The notes beneath the pieces are model-generated. The model was not told the DNA's origin. It searched no databases and worked only from the letters and a program-made list of their open reading frames with translations. A stretch of 64,000 nucleotides of DNA, taken from Carnegiea gigantea. Lineage: Eukaryota > Streptophyta > Magnoliopsida > Caryophyllales > Cactaceae. The stretch lies in NCBI GenBank assembly GCA_029747015.1, contig JAKOGI010000086.1:206001-270000 (forward strand), read 5' to 3'. Each line of letters starts with the position of its first letter. Position 1 is the stretch's first letter. The position numbers were made by a program, and so were the translations under genes. Below, in pieces: positions 54,723 to 64,000 of this stretch.

Positions 54723-56216
54723 TCAATTTAGGTAATTTCCTCCTCTTCTAGATTCATTGTATGGCTGAAACAAAATCAACCATTCGAATAACTTGCCTTT
54801 GATCTTGGAGGCTCTCTTTTCTTCAAGTCCCTTGCTGATTTGGATGTTGTATATAGGGGACTCTTTGAACATGGCATGAACCACTTCCTCACTTACTCTT
54901 AATTCAAGATTAGGAGTTGTAAGTAATGGCTTTGAATACTTTTGACAGAAGGTTTGTTTGAGTGCCTTGGGTGAGGGTGGAGTGGGAAGAAAGGTTGATG
55001 GTTCACCAAAGGTTATGAAAAATATACTTTGATTCTCTTTGCCTTTTGGTGGGTGGAAAGTGCCTAAGGTGAGCATTTCACCTTCATCCGCCTCAATCTC
55101 AATCTCTTCAAGATCATTTCCTTTATCTTCTTCTTTTTCCTCCTTTAATTCGACCTCCTCGGTTGCCTTCCATTCTGCTAAGGTAACATACCAACTGTAT
55201 GTACAATCTGATGCCAAGTGACCAAAGCCTTGGCACTTAAAACACCTTGGGATGTTTTTAGGAAGGGGTTTTGGTATGAGTTGTGAGGATTGGCCCTTTT
55301 GTGGAGTTTGGTTCTTTTGTGAAGAAGGGGAAAGGGATGCCATGGGTTTAGGAGCATAAGATGAACTCCCCTTGTTTAGGGTTTGTTCATATGGTGAGGG
55401 ATTTGGATTTTCATGCCGTGAGGGCGGTTTGTTTTTCTTTTGCTGCTCAACCTTGTGAGCTAGCACACATACTTCATCAAAACAAGTGCAAGCTTGCAAA
55501 TCAACAATATTAGCATACCTAGGATCAAGACCTCCCAAGTATCTAACAATTGTTTGCTCTTCAGGTTCATGCAAATCACACTTAATCACAAGCTTCTCAA
55601 ATTCTCTAGTGTATTCTTCAACACTAAGATTGCCTTGACTCAGATTATGAAGTTGTGAATAACAATCTTGGACATACGTGGGGGGTAAGAATCTAGCCTT
55701 CAACTTGGTTTTCATTTTCTCCCAAGTTCTGATTTTAGTCTTACGTTCCCTAACTCTTTTAGCACACAAGTTGGTCCACCATAAGGAAGCGTACTTACGT
55801 AGTCTTAATGCCACCAACTTGACTTTCTTTTCTTTTGGAACGTCCTTGTATTCGAATACCCTCTCCACTGTGTGCAACCAGTCCAAGAAGTCTTCTGGAT
55901 CAAGCTTGCCTTCATATTTTGGAATCTCAACTCTAAAATCATTAGAGTTACCTTGTCCTCTTGGCTCTTGTCGTGGTCTTCTGAATGACTCTTCATCACT
56001 TGAGGATTCAAGGTTGTGACTAAGCACTTGCTCTCAGCCTTGTGAAGCAAAATAGGATGGTTCTTCATTGAACTTTTGCTTTTGCTTGAGAAAAGTACCC
56101 AACTGCTTGCGTAGGTACTCGTTCTGTGCCTTGAGTTCTTGATTAGAAGAAGTAATCTCATGATTATCCTTCAAAATGGCATCAAGCTTTTCTTCCATAC
56201 TCATACTAGTACTCAT
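54723..56216 (-). pseudogene. Gag of right unit, interrupted by one nonsense codon
   Basis: Same gag as the left unit, about 497 codons from the ATG at 56216 to the TAG at 54723. A TGA near 56038-56036 (after YFASQG) replaces the CGA Arg of the left unit, a CpG-type transition. Otherwise the frame is open throughout, including the region where the left unit has its deletion. Capsid core, knuckle CFKCQGFGHLASDC and the unknown C-terminal tail ending GGNYLN are intact. A few residues after the knuckle differ (YSWYVTL versus NRRYVTL). Confidence 0.92.
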
Positions 56217-56289
56217 GTTCGTGTTTGAGAAATGGAAAAGAAGAGAGTTTGGATGCGTGGATTCAATACCAGGCCAAAGATGAAACTCA

Positions 56290-56301
56290 GCTCTGATACC
56301 A
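56290..56301 (-). other. Primer-binding site, right unit
   Basis: Minus-strand TGGTATCAGAGC four bases after LTR C. Confidence 0.9.
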
Positions 56302-56305
56302 AATA

Positions 56306-58251
56306 TGATGTAACTGCCGAGGGTCTAGGCTAATACTCAAATTAAGAGTGAAAGCTTACAAACCAAAGGTAGATACAATCAAAGGAAAACTAAGGAAAGT
56401 GGCACATAATATGTTGGTTGTGAGGCAACAAACATATGAGGGAGGAATGGAACTTAGAATCAAGGGATTCTAAGTGAAAATCAAAGGAAGTTTGATGTAC
56501 TTTGATGTATATCTCAAAGGGTGAATGGAACCAAGTTACAAGCTACCAAAAATATGAAGCAATCAAGTGACAACCACACGGATTAGGTGTGGCACGGTCG
56601 TGCCTTTAGGCACGGGCAGGCCGTGCCACTTTTCTGGTTAGTGACACCATGTTTTTCACTTTTGCACGGTTGAGTATGGTTTGAGGTTTGTGATGGAAGC
56701 TAGACTATTAGAGGTAGTCTAAGCCTTGAATAAGCATGGGGATGGATATATGAGTGGCTTGTAAATGAGAGAAAGTGGGAGAGAAGTAAAGTTAAGATTT
56801 ACCAACTCCAAATTAAAGCTAGCAAACTCACTTTAACTCTCTTTGAATCCTTGAGTATAACACCAAATGAGATATAACTAAACTTGAAGAATGGATACAG
56901 AAACACCACCAAACTCAAGTTTAGGGCCCTTAAACTATGATTAAGATACAGATATCACCACTTAATCAAGTTTAAGACTTCACTTGAACACCACCTTAAT
57001 CAGCCAAAATTAAGGATAAGCAAGCTAAGTGTTTGGAGTGTGCCTAAGCACCGAAAGCACAATGCTCTCAACTTTTAGTTTGATTCAAATCTGGTATATC
57101 TTACAAGGGGGGGCCGTGTGCCTTTAAATAAGCAAGCTAGCAGCCACACAAGCACACACCTCACCTTTCCCTCCTAAGGAGAAAAGCTATTAAGAGCAAA
57201 ACAAGCTGATTTGTGCTAATCTAAAATACATGCTTGCTTAAACTAGTCTAACACATTTGAAACAACAAGGAAAGCAAGACTAATAGTTATTACAACTTTA
57301 ATTGACTTGTACTTAAGCCCAAGCAGCTGGAAACTCAGCAAGAATGCACATGCTTCAGCCGAAAAGCACAAGCCACTTTACGGCTAGCCAATGGGAAGCA
57401 AGGAACATCTTTGTTTGTCTCTCTTCTCTTATTGGCTGTTCTTTTCAAGGTAGTAGCTGCTCATTGAAGCCTTGGGACGTGTGCCCAGCCTTGGAGGACG
57501 TGCCATATCAGCTGAAGTGAAGCAAACCCACCGGTGAGGGAAAAAACAAACCGGATTGTCAAACCGGGTTCTTCGGACAGAAACTAACCGGTTTTGTGAC
57601 TGAGTTTAACCCTAGCAAAAGTGAGTATGATTCTGTTTTTAGACCATGGGAGGAAAGTTTAGGATGTGTATAATCCCCCCCAACCAAGAAATTAAGGTTA
57701 AACAAAGTTTAAGTGGGGCCTTCAAGCTAACACATTAAACCGTGCAGATTAGGTGCTAATCTGGCCGGTTTGGCAAAACATCTTGTTCTCCCTTTCTTCG
57801 AGTGGAATGATGGAAAAGTAATGCTGAGGCTTGAAAGGGGACATCTTGAGGATTCTAAGAAGGTAAAAATCCAAGATTTAAACCACCATTAAGCTTGTCT
57901 AAATACATACCCAAAAACCGGGTACAATCTGTCTGAACTGGCAGTTTGCATAGCTTGGGTTTATTAGCCAATTTGAGAGGGAAAATGAAGTCCAAATGGG
58001 ATGAAACTTTTTTTTTTGCAAAGCTGACTTCTTGAAATTTAATCCCAATGCAAAATATTGGACTTAAACCTTAAAGGGTTTGACATAATTAACCTCTCGA
58101 AAACCGGGTTTGCTGTGAAAACAAACCTAACCTGCTGTTTTAGGTCCTTAAACAAAACTAGGATGAATCATTCATCCTTTAATCACCAAAATAAAATTAC
58201 CTAGACTTGATTTGATTCTTTAAATCAAAGGGCATGGAGGGATCTCCATCA
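56306..58251 (-). repeat. Gag-only element LTR C (5'-most on minus strand)
   Basis: 1946 bp, near-identical to A and B, ending at the target duplication CCTTA (58252-58256). The nested hairpin lies at 56589-56629. Confidence 0.92.
56589..56629. other. Nested hairpin in LTR C
   Basis: Same two-level inverted repeat as in LTRs A and B, arms intact. Confidence 0.7.
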
Positions 58252-58816
58252 CCTTAGCTGCAAATTGACTTGTACTGGGGTAATTTTAGTAGTGTTACAA
58301 GGTTGAGAACTGATTTGGGATCATCATTAGTCCTAATGAGGTGTCACAAGTAGGATTAGACTTACTAGTCCTTAGGCCATGGCTAGAATTGATGCCTAAA
58401 TGTACCTTTTGTCTCTTGGCTGCATGTTGAAGTCTTAGGGGGCCATGTGAGGGCCTTTAAAGGAAGCCAAAGGCTCCCTTGTAATCACTTTTTGAATGAA
58501 TTTGAAATTTGATTTGTGAAAACCCTCTCCATTCCCGCTCAAAATTCCTCGTGTTATATCTTGAGCGTTTGCCCACCTCAAGTGGGTCTCTAAGTCTTCT
58601 TAACTCCACTAAGTAGGTGATTCAGTTCTGTAAATTAGTTGAATAAAGAAGATTGCCTAAGTGTGCAAACCAAGGGGGGTCTTCAGTTACCCTTACTAGT
58701 CTACTTGAATTCTATCTTGGTTCTTGGTTGCTTTGGTTCTTCTTTCATCCTTCTACCCAAATGCATTCTTGTTTCCCTTTTGCTTAACCTTGCATTAGTG
58801 AAGCTTGAATGCATCA
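58252..58816 (+). repeat. Gypsy LTR 2, right part
   Basis: Begins with the duplicated CCTTA and continues the LTR interrupted at 49186 (CCTTAGCTGCAAATTG, as at 43368 in LTR 1). Ends GAATGCATCA. Both parts without the duplicate give about 923 bp. Confidence 0.9.
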
Positions 58817-58818
58817 AG

Positions 58819-58830
58819 TGGTATCAGAGC
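58819..58830 (+). other. Gypsy unit 2 primer-binding site, initiator-Met tRNA
   Basis: TGGTATCAGAGC two bases after LTR 2. Confidence 0.9.
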
Positions 58831-59173
58831 TTAGGCTACCCTACCACCCAAGCTTCCATCACCCAAACACATCCCTAAACACAAGAACCACCAAATTACC
58901 CCGAACACACTCCCCACAAATTTCCAGCCGTGTCAAAATAGAAAGGCAGCAAGGCCACCCCCGCCACAGTGGCACGACCGTGCCACCTCTTGTACACCAC
59001 TTCCCCCAGCAGCAACCCAGCATGGCCACACTGTGCCACCCCAAATAGTCGTGCCACATTCCAGCACACAAAATTCACCTTCAGGACACGCGCACGCCCA
59101 CACCGTGCTACCCCACACGACCGTGCCACCCTTTTCCCGTCCTAGAACAGCCACTCCTCACTATAAAGCCATC
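58831..59173 (+). other. Gypsy unit 2 leader
   Basis: Parallel to 43943-44288, with the same GTGCCAC-type motifs. The palindrome here is imperfect (TGGCACGACCGTGCCA, about 58970-58985). No gene. Confidence 0.6.
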
Positions 59174-60392
59174 ATGTCTACTAGCCTCACTCCCGAGCAC
59201 GTGGCCGAGCAAGCCGTTAGAGAGAAGGCTAAGCTAGAAGCCCAAGTTAAGTATCTTCGACCTTAACTTGGTCAAATGATGCAAGAAAAGCGAGGCACTT
59301 TAAGGAGCTCAAGAAGCACAAGCAAGTAAGTGGATTCGGATGCTTCGGATAATGAAAGCAATTCCCTTGGTGATTCTAAAGAAGATGTATATACAAGAAG
59401 ATCAAGGAGGCATCACAGGCCTCAAGATCGAAGCTACAATGACTTCAAGGTGGATATTCCCGAATTTAAAGGTCAACTTGATCCAGATATATTCTTATAT
59501 TGGCTTCAAACAGTTGAAAGGGTCTTCGAGTTTAAGGACATCCCTGAAGAAAGAAAGGTAAAGCTTGTTGCTTTAAAGCTTAGAGAGTATGCTTTCATTT
59601 GGTGGTCAAATGTTATGACTAAGAGAGTTAGGAAAGGTAAACGAAAGATAAGAACTTGAGAGAAAATGAAGTCCAAACTTAAGTCCAAATTTCTACCTCC
59701 CTATTATTTGCGAGACAACTTCCTTAAACTCCACCACCTCAAACAAGGGTCTAAGAGTGTAGAAGAATACACTAGAGAGTTTGAGCAATTGTTATTGAAA
59801 TGTGATTTGAAGGAGTATGAGTCTCAAACTTTGATTAGATACTTGAGTGGTTTGAATGATGAAATTGCTCATGTGGTTGAACTCCACCCTTACACCTCAT
59901 TAGATAAGCTTAGTGTCCTAGCTCATAAAGTGGAGTTGCAAAAGAGAGTCAAGTGTAAAGGCATGGCCTCCAAGCGTAACCCTTGTCCTTGCCCCTTCCG
60001 AAAGCCCTCATACAACCCTTCTAAATCAATTCGAAGCTCAAACACAAGACCCCTCCACCAAATCACCTCAAACCCCCTCAAAACAACCTCCAAATCCTGA
60101 TGACAAGAAGGGATGTTTCCGTTGTCAAGGCCTTGGGCACTTTGCTTTCGAGTGTCCCAACAAGAGAATTGTCACTTTGGCCGAATATCAAGCTTCTTAT
60201 AAGGAGCTAGATGATGAAAATGATGAAGAAGAAAAGGAGCTTCTCATGATCGAAGCTCTTAAAGAAGTTGAAGAGGGACCCGATGAAGGAGAAATGCTTG
60301 TGATAAGAAGAGCCTTGAGTGGTATTGCTTCCCAACAAGATATAGAGCAAAGGGAGAACATCTTCCATAAATGGTGTATCATGAAAGGGTAG
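59174..60392 (+). pseudogene. Gypsy unit 2 gag
   Basis: The ATG at 59174 (MSTSLTPEHVAEQAV) is retained. A TAA follows near 59264, a TAA near 59327, and the TGA at 59657-59659 is shared with unit 1. Beyond it, EEYTREFEQLLLKCDL and SVLAHKVELQKRVK are clear. The knuckle CFRCQGLGHFAFEC (near 60115-60160) is intact, unlike in unit 1. The linker DEGEMLVIRRALSGIASQQ ends at a TAG at 60390-60392 just before protease. Confidence 0.85.
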
Positions 60393-63300
60393 GTTTGCGC
60401 TCTTATTATTGATGGCGGAAGTTGTGCCAATATTACCCCCAAGACTCTAGCGGAAAAGGTCAAGCTTTTGGTCTCTCCACACCCAAGCCCTTACACCACC
60501 CAATGGCTCAATCAAGGTAAAGGCTTGCAATCTCTTCACATTGTTTACTTGGTTTTTCAATTGGCAAGAACTATAAAGATGAGATTTGGTGTGATATTGT
60601 GCCCATGGATGCTTGTCATGTCCTATTGTGGTGTCCATGGTTGTTTGATCGGAGTGTGATGCCTGATGGTCGGTTGAACACATATACATTTACCAAAGAT
60701 CGCCCTCACCCCTTTCAAACCCAACTCATAAAAAAGGCCTCAAGACACTCCTAGCATCGATGCCTTTCTCACCACCCTACTCCATTCCCAACTCCATGAA
60801 TATGATGATTTCAAGGATTGGATTTTACTTGACTAAGAACCAGCTGAAGCTAACGATTCTTCCCATCCTTTGCTCTCCCCTCTCCTCAAAGATTTTGAAC
60901 ATGTCTTCCCTAGTGAGGTCCCCCATGGCCATCCTCCCAAAAGATCCATAAAACATAAAATTGACCTCATCCCTAGTGCCACCCTCCCAAATAAGCCGGC
61001 CTGCTGAATGAACCCACAAGAAACCTAAGAAGTGGAACGACAGGCAGATGGGCTTCTTGCTAAAGGCTTGATTCGTGAATGCCTTAGCCCATGTACCGTG
61101 TCGGCCTTGCTTGCTCCTAAGAAAGATGGGTCGATGAGAATGTGTGTGGATAGTAAAGCAATCAACAAAATCACCATCAGGTATTGCCATCCTATCCCAC
61201 GGTTGGAGGATCTCCTAAATGAGCTACATGGAGCCACCATCTTTTATAAGATTGATCTTAGAAGTGGCCACTATCATATCCAAATATATGAAGGAGATGA
61301 GTGGAAGACGGCCTTCAAGACTAAAAGAGGTCTCTATGAGTAGCGTGTAATGCCATTCGGGTTGACAAATGCATCAAGTGCTTTTATGAGGCTTATGAAC
61401 CAAGTCCTCAAGCCCTTCATTGGCGAGTTCGTTGTTGTCTACTTCGATGACATCTTGGTGTATAGCAAAGGTGAAAAGGAGTATGCCTAACATCCACAAC
61501 AAGTCTGGAGTATTCTATCTCAAGAGGAGCTCTATAGAAACTTTGAGAAGTGTCACTTTTTCACTTCTTAAGTTACATTTTTGGGCTATGTTGTGTCAGC
61601 CCAAGGAATTCATGTTGATGAGAGCAAGATTCAAGCAATCCAAGATTGGCTCATTCCTACTTCAATTCAACAAGTTAGGAGCTTCCACGGCCTAGCCTCT
61701 TTCTATAAGAGGTTTGTAAGAGATTTTAGCACCATTGTTGCTCCCATGATTGAGGTGCTTAAGGCCAAAAGGTTTTAATGGACCAAGCAAGCTCAAAAGG
61801 CCTTTGAAGAAATCCAGTGCAAGCTCATAAGTGCACTTATTCTAGCGGTCCCAAGCTTCTCCAAAGTATTGGAGGTAGAATGTGATGCTTTCGGTGTTGG
61901 GATGGGGGCAGTCCTATCTCAAGAGAAAAGACCCGTGGCTTTCTTTAGTGAAAAGCTCAATGATGCCAAGTGCAAGTATTCAACATATGACAAAGAATTT
62001 TATGCCATTGTGAGACGTTTGGAGCATTAGGGGCACTATTTAGTGGGAGGAGAACTTATTCTCCATTCAGATCATGAGGCTCTCAAGTTCATACAAGGGC
62101 AACACAAGCTCAACCCAAGGCATGCAAGGTGGGTTGAGTACCTCCAAGCCTTTCATTTTGTGATCCACCGCAAGTCGGCTCAACTCAACAAAGGGGCAGA
62201 TGCATTATCAAGAAGGTACCTCTTGCTCTCTACGTTGGAATCTAAAGTCCTTGGTTTTGAGATTATTAAGGGGCTGTATGCCCAAGATGAAGACTTCAAG
62301 GAAACTTACGAGAAGTGCTCTATCCATGCCCACGGTTTATTTCACTTGGAGCATAGGTTTCTCTTCTAAGGAACACGGCTACAGGTACTAAACAGTGGGT
62401 TTCAGGAGCTCTTGATTCAAGAGCTCTGTGGTGGGGCTTTGGCCGGACATTTCGGCATTGAGAGAACTTGTTCCATGCTTAAGGAACACTACTATTGGCC
62501 AAGCATGTCCAAAGATTTGGAACATTTTGTGAGAAGATGCTCCACTTGCCAACTTGCCAAGAGCCAAAACTTCGGCCTCAAAGTCTCTATTCTCCCCTCC
62601 CGGTTCCACATGGTTCATGGGAAGATATAAGCTTGGATTTCATCACCGAGTTGCCAAGGACGCAAAGATATAAGGATTCCATCATGGTGGTGGTGGATAG
62701 GTTCTCAAAGATGGCACACTTTGTGGCATGCCATACCACAAATGATGCATCTCGTATTGCTAATCTCTACTTCAAAGAGATTGTGTGTCTCCATGGCATA
62801 CCAAGAAGTGTGGTCTCGGATCGGGACACCAACTTCTTGAGCCACTTTTGGCTTACTTGGTGGAGAAAGCTAGGCACTCATCTCAAGTTTAGCACAACTT
62901 TCCACCCACAAACGGATGGTCAAACGGAGGTAACCAACCGTACTTTGGGAACCTTGCTTCGGGTTCTAGTCAAGAAGAGCATAAAAGGGTACGATGAGTT
63001 GCTTTCCAATGCCGAGTTTGCTTTCAACCGAACACCAAGTAAGGCTACAAGTCTCTCCCCCTTTTAAGTGGTGTACGGTTACAATCCAAGAACTCCCTTA
63101 GACTTGGTTCCAATTCCAAATCCAACCAAGTTTAGTTAGGACGCCGACAAGAAGGCAAAGGAAATCCAAGAGCTTCATGCCAAAGTGAGGGAATGAATTG
63201 AAAAGTCCAATGAGCAAGCCAAGTCACATGCCGACAAGCATAGGAAAGAAGTTCATTTTCAACTCAGAGACTTGGTTTGGATCCATTTAAGGAAAGAAAG

Positions 63301-63661
63301 ATTCCCGAGCAAACACAAGCCAAAGCTCATGCCAAGGTCAGGTGGCCCATTCGAAGTGCTTGAAAAGATTGGTCCAAATGCATAGAAAGTGGAACTTCTT
63401 GGTGAGTATGGAGTCTTGGCCACCTTCAACGTGGCTGACCTAAGTGCTTATTATGAGGAAGATGAAGAACTTCTAAGTTTGAGGTCAAACTCCAATCAAA
63501 CCGGGGAGTATGATGGGGACCATCTCTATAACCCTTCCAACCTCTCCCCCTCTATCCCACAAGGGCCCAGCATCGTCAAGGAAGTCAAAGAAGTGAAAGC
63601 AATGGTCAGAAACATCATGAAAAACACCACTGACCTACTGCCCAGTTTAACCGAAAATTAG
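60393..63661 (+). pseudogene. Gypsy unit 2 pol
   Basis: Protease LIIDGGSCANI near 60400-60435. RT from about 61032 with [13 protein letters not shown], a TAG near 61341, catalytic YFDD at about 61440-61451 and a TAA near 61488. RNase H carries [22 protein letters not shown] and LNKGADALSRR. A TAA at 62367-62369 precedes the integrase zinc domain (GHFGIERTCSMLKEHYYW). The integrase core has SLDFITELP, SDRDTNFLSHF and DGQTEVTNR, with a frame change near 62560-62590 and a TAA at 63065-63067. The C-terminus has GPFEVLEKIGPNA (TAG after it), then FNVADLSAYY and the acidic tail, ending with TAG at 63659. It carries more stops than unit 1; the stops at 62367 and 63065 and the integrase frame change are shared with it. 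Confidence 0.92.
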
Positions 63662-63705
63662 TCCGGTTTTATTAATCTTTTTGCACCAGCCACTGAGGGG
63701 ATAAT

Positions 63706-64000
63706 TGACTGCTATGACCACCCTCTTCAAGTTTAAGACGTTATCTTTCCAATAAGCCAAGTTGCAAGTCATTTAGAGGTCGTTTGCTAGGTCAAACAGC
63801 AGCATCTTTTACACTGTGCACTGTAGGCCCAATTCCAGCGCATGGCAGAATCAAGGCTCGGCTGATTTACCTATTGAACTCCAACTTTTTTGAAACTTTA
63901 CGGCATGAAATATAAGATAAATATTTATCAAATGAACAACCTTAAAGGACCAGGAAACACCCTTTTGTGCTGCTATTAACTAGCAAAAAGGACGGTTTTA
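63706..64000 (+). repeat. Gypsy LTR 3, cut by the window edge
   Basis: Starts TGACTGCTATGACC after the polypurine tract CTGAGGGGATAAT (63693-63705) and follows LTRs 1 and 2 to the end of the window. Confidence 0.88.

Larger units (their letters stand above)
49187..58251 (-). mobile_element. Gag-only Ty3 element in tandem form: LTR-gag-LTR-gag-LTR
   Basis: A single 9065-bp insertion into gypsy LTR 2 with perfect target duplication CCTTA (49182-49186, 58252-58256). It has three LTRs of 1946, 1944 and 1946 bp and two internal regions of 1614 and 1615 bp. Each internal region has, on the minus strand, a Met primer site, one gag and a polypurine tract, but no protease, RT, RNase H or integrase. 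LTRs and gags are nearly identical, so the tandem is young. The gag is homologous to the gag of the gypsy element it sits in. One outer duplication around three LTRs points to recombination after insertion, or to insertion of a tandem cDNA. Confidence 0.92.
42818..64000 (+). mobile_element. Ty3/gypsy tandem array (pol tail-LTR-unit 1-LTR-unit 2-LTR)
   Basis: Three LTR positions (43012, 48824 and 63706 starts) separate two internal regions of 4895 and 4889 bp, and a third, truncated unit contributes its pol tail at 42818-43011. Adjacent units share one LTR between them, which is the expected product of unequal recombination between LTRs. Each full unit has Met primer site, leader, gag, protease, RT, RNase H, integrase and polypurine tract in Ty3/gypsy order. 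No clear chromodomain follows the GPF/Y-like region, so a CRM-like lineage is possible but unproven. Both units are defective and share several lesions. The array continues beyond the window. Confidence 0.88.

Noticed and set aside
1..64000. tRNA or rRNA genes
   Set aside because: Only short tRNA-complementary primer sites were found; no cloverleaf-sized tRNA and no rRNA signature was recognised by eye.

Overview
The window is 64 kb of transposable-element DNA with no convincing host gene. It is A+T-rich and contains Ty1/copia and Ty3/gypsy LTR retrotransposons primed by initiator-Met and Asp-type tRNAs, plus an integrated Caulimoviridae fragment. Together these point to a flowering plant, probably a dicot; I cannot name the species. 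Every coding region seen is broken by stops or frameshifts, or lacks essential domains.

Layout. (1) 325-8568: Element 1, a non-autonomous Athila/Tat-like Ty3 element (+), its 5' LTR cut by a CACTA-like fragment and its body interrupted by a 1.95-kb solo LTR (2940-4885, TSD CACTA). (2) 8573-40734: Element 3, an older Athila/Tat-like element on the minus strand, in three pieces (8573-10312, 22308-23588, 40120-40734). It was split by Element 4 (10313-22302, perfect TSD CCCAA) and by Element 2 (23589-40114, near-perfect TSD). Element 4 is a gag-only Ty3 element with 4.85-kb LTRs. Element 2 is another Athila-like element (+), split in turn by a SIRE-type copia element on the minus strand (25964-36959, TSD TGGTC). 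(3) 40735-42817: pararetrovirus fragment with a tRNA-Met primer site, short ORF remnants and a coat-protein zinc knuckle. (4) 42818-64000: Ty3/gypsy tandem array, pol tail-LTR-internal-LTR-internal-LTR. Its middle LTR holds a second, minus-strand gag-only array, LTR-gag-LTR-gag-LTR (49187-58251, TSD CCTTA).

The genes do not work together as a pathway. The architecture shows nested insertion, deletion derivatives that keep gag, PBS, PPT and LTRs but lose pol, and unequal recombination that makes tandems. The coordinates above are anchored on TG...CA termini, target-site duplications, primer-binding sites and polypurine tracts read directly from the sequence.

The most notable points are: an open frame running from the viral coat-protein knuckle in frame into a gypsy pol tail; two tandem gypsy units sharing at least four inactivating lesions; a tandem gag-only element whose two gags carry different lesions; LTR hairpins with paired substitutions; and PF20167-like extra ORFs in both a copia and a gypsy-type element. 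No new defence, CRISPR or metabolic system was seen.
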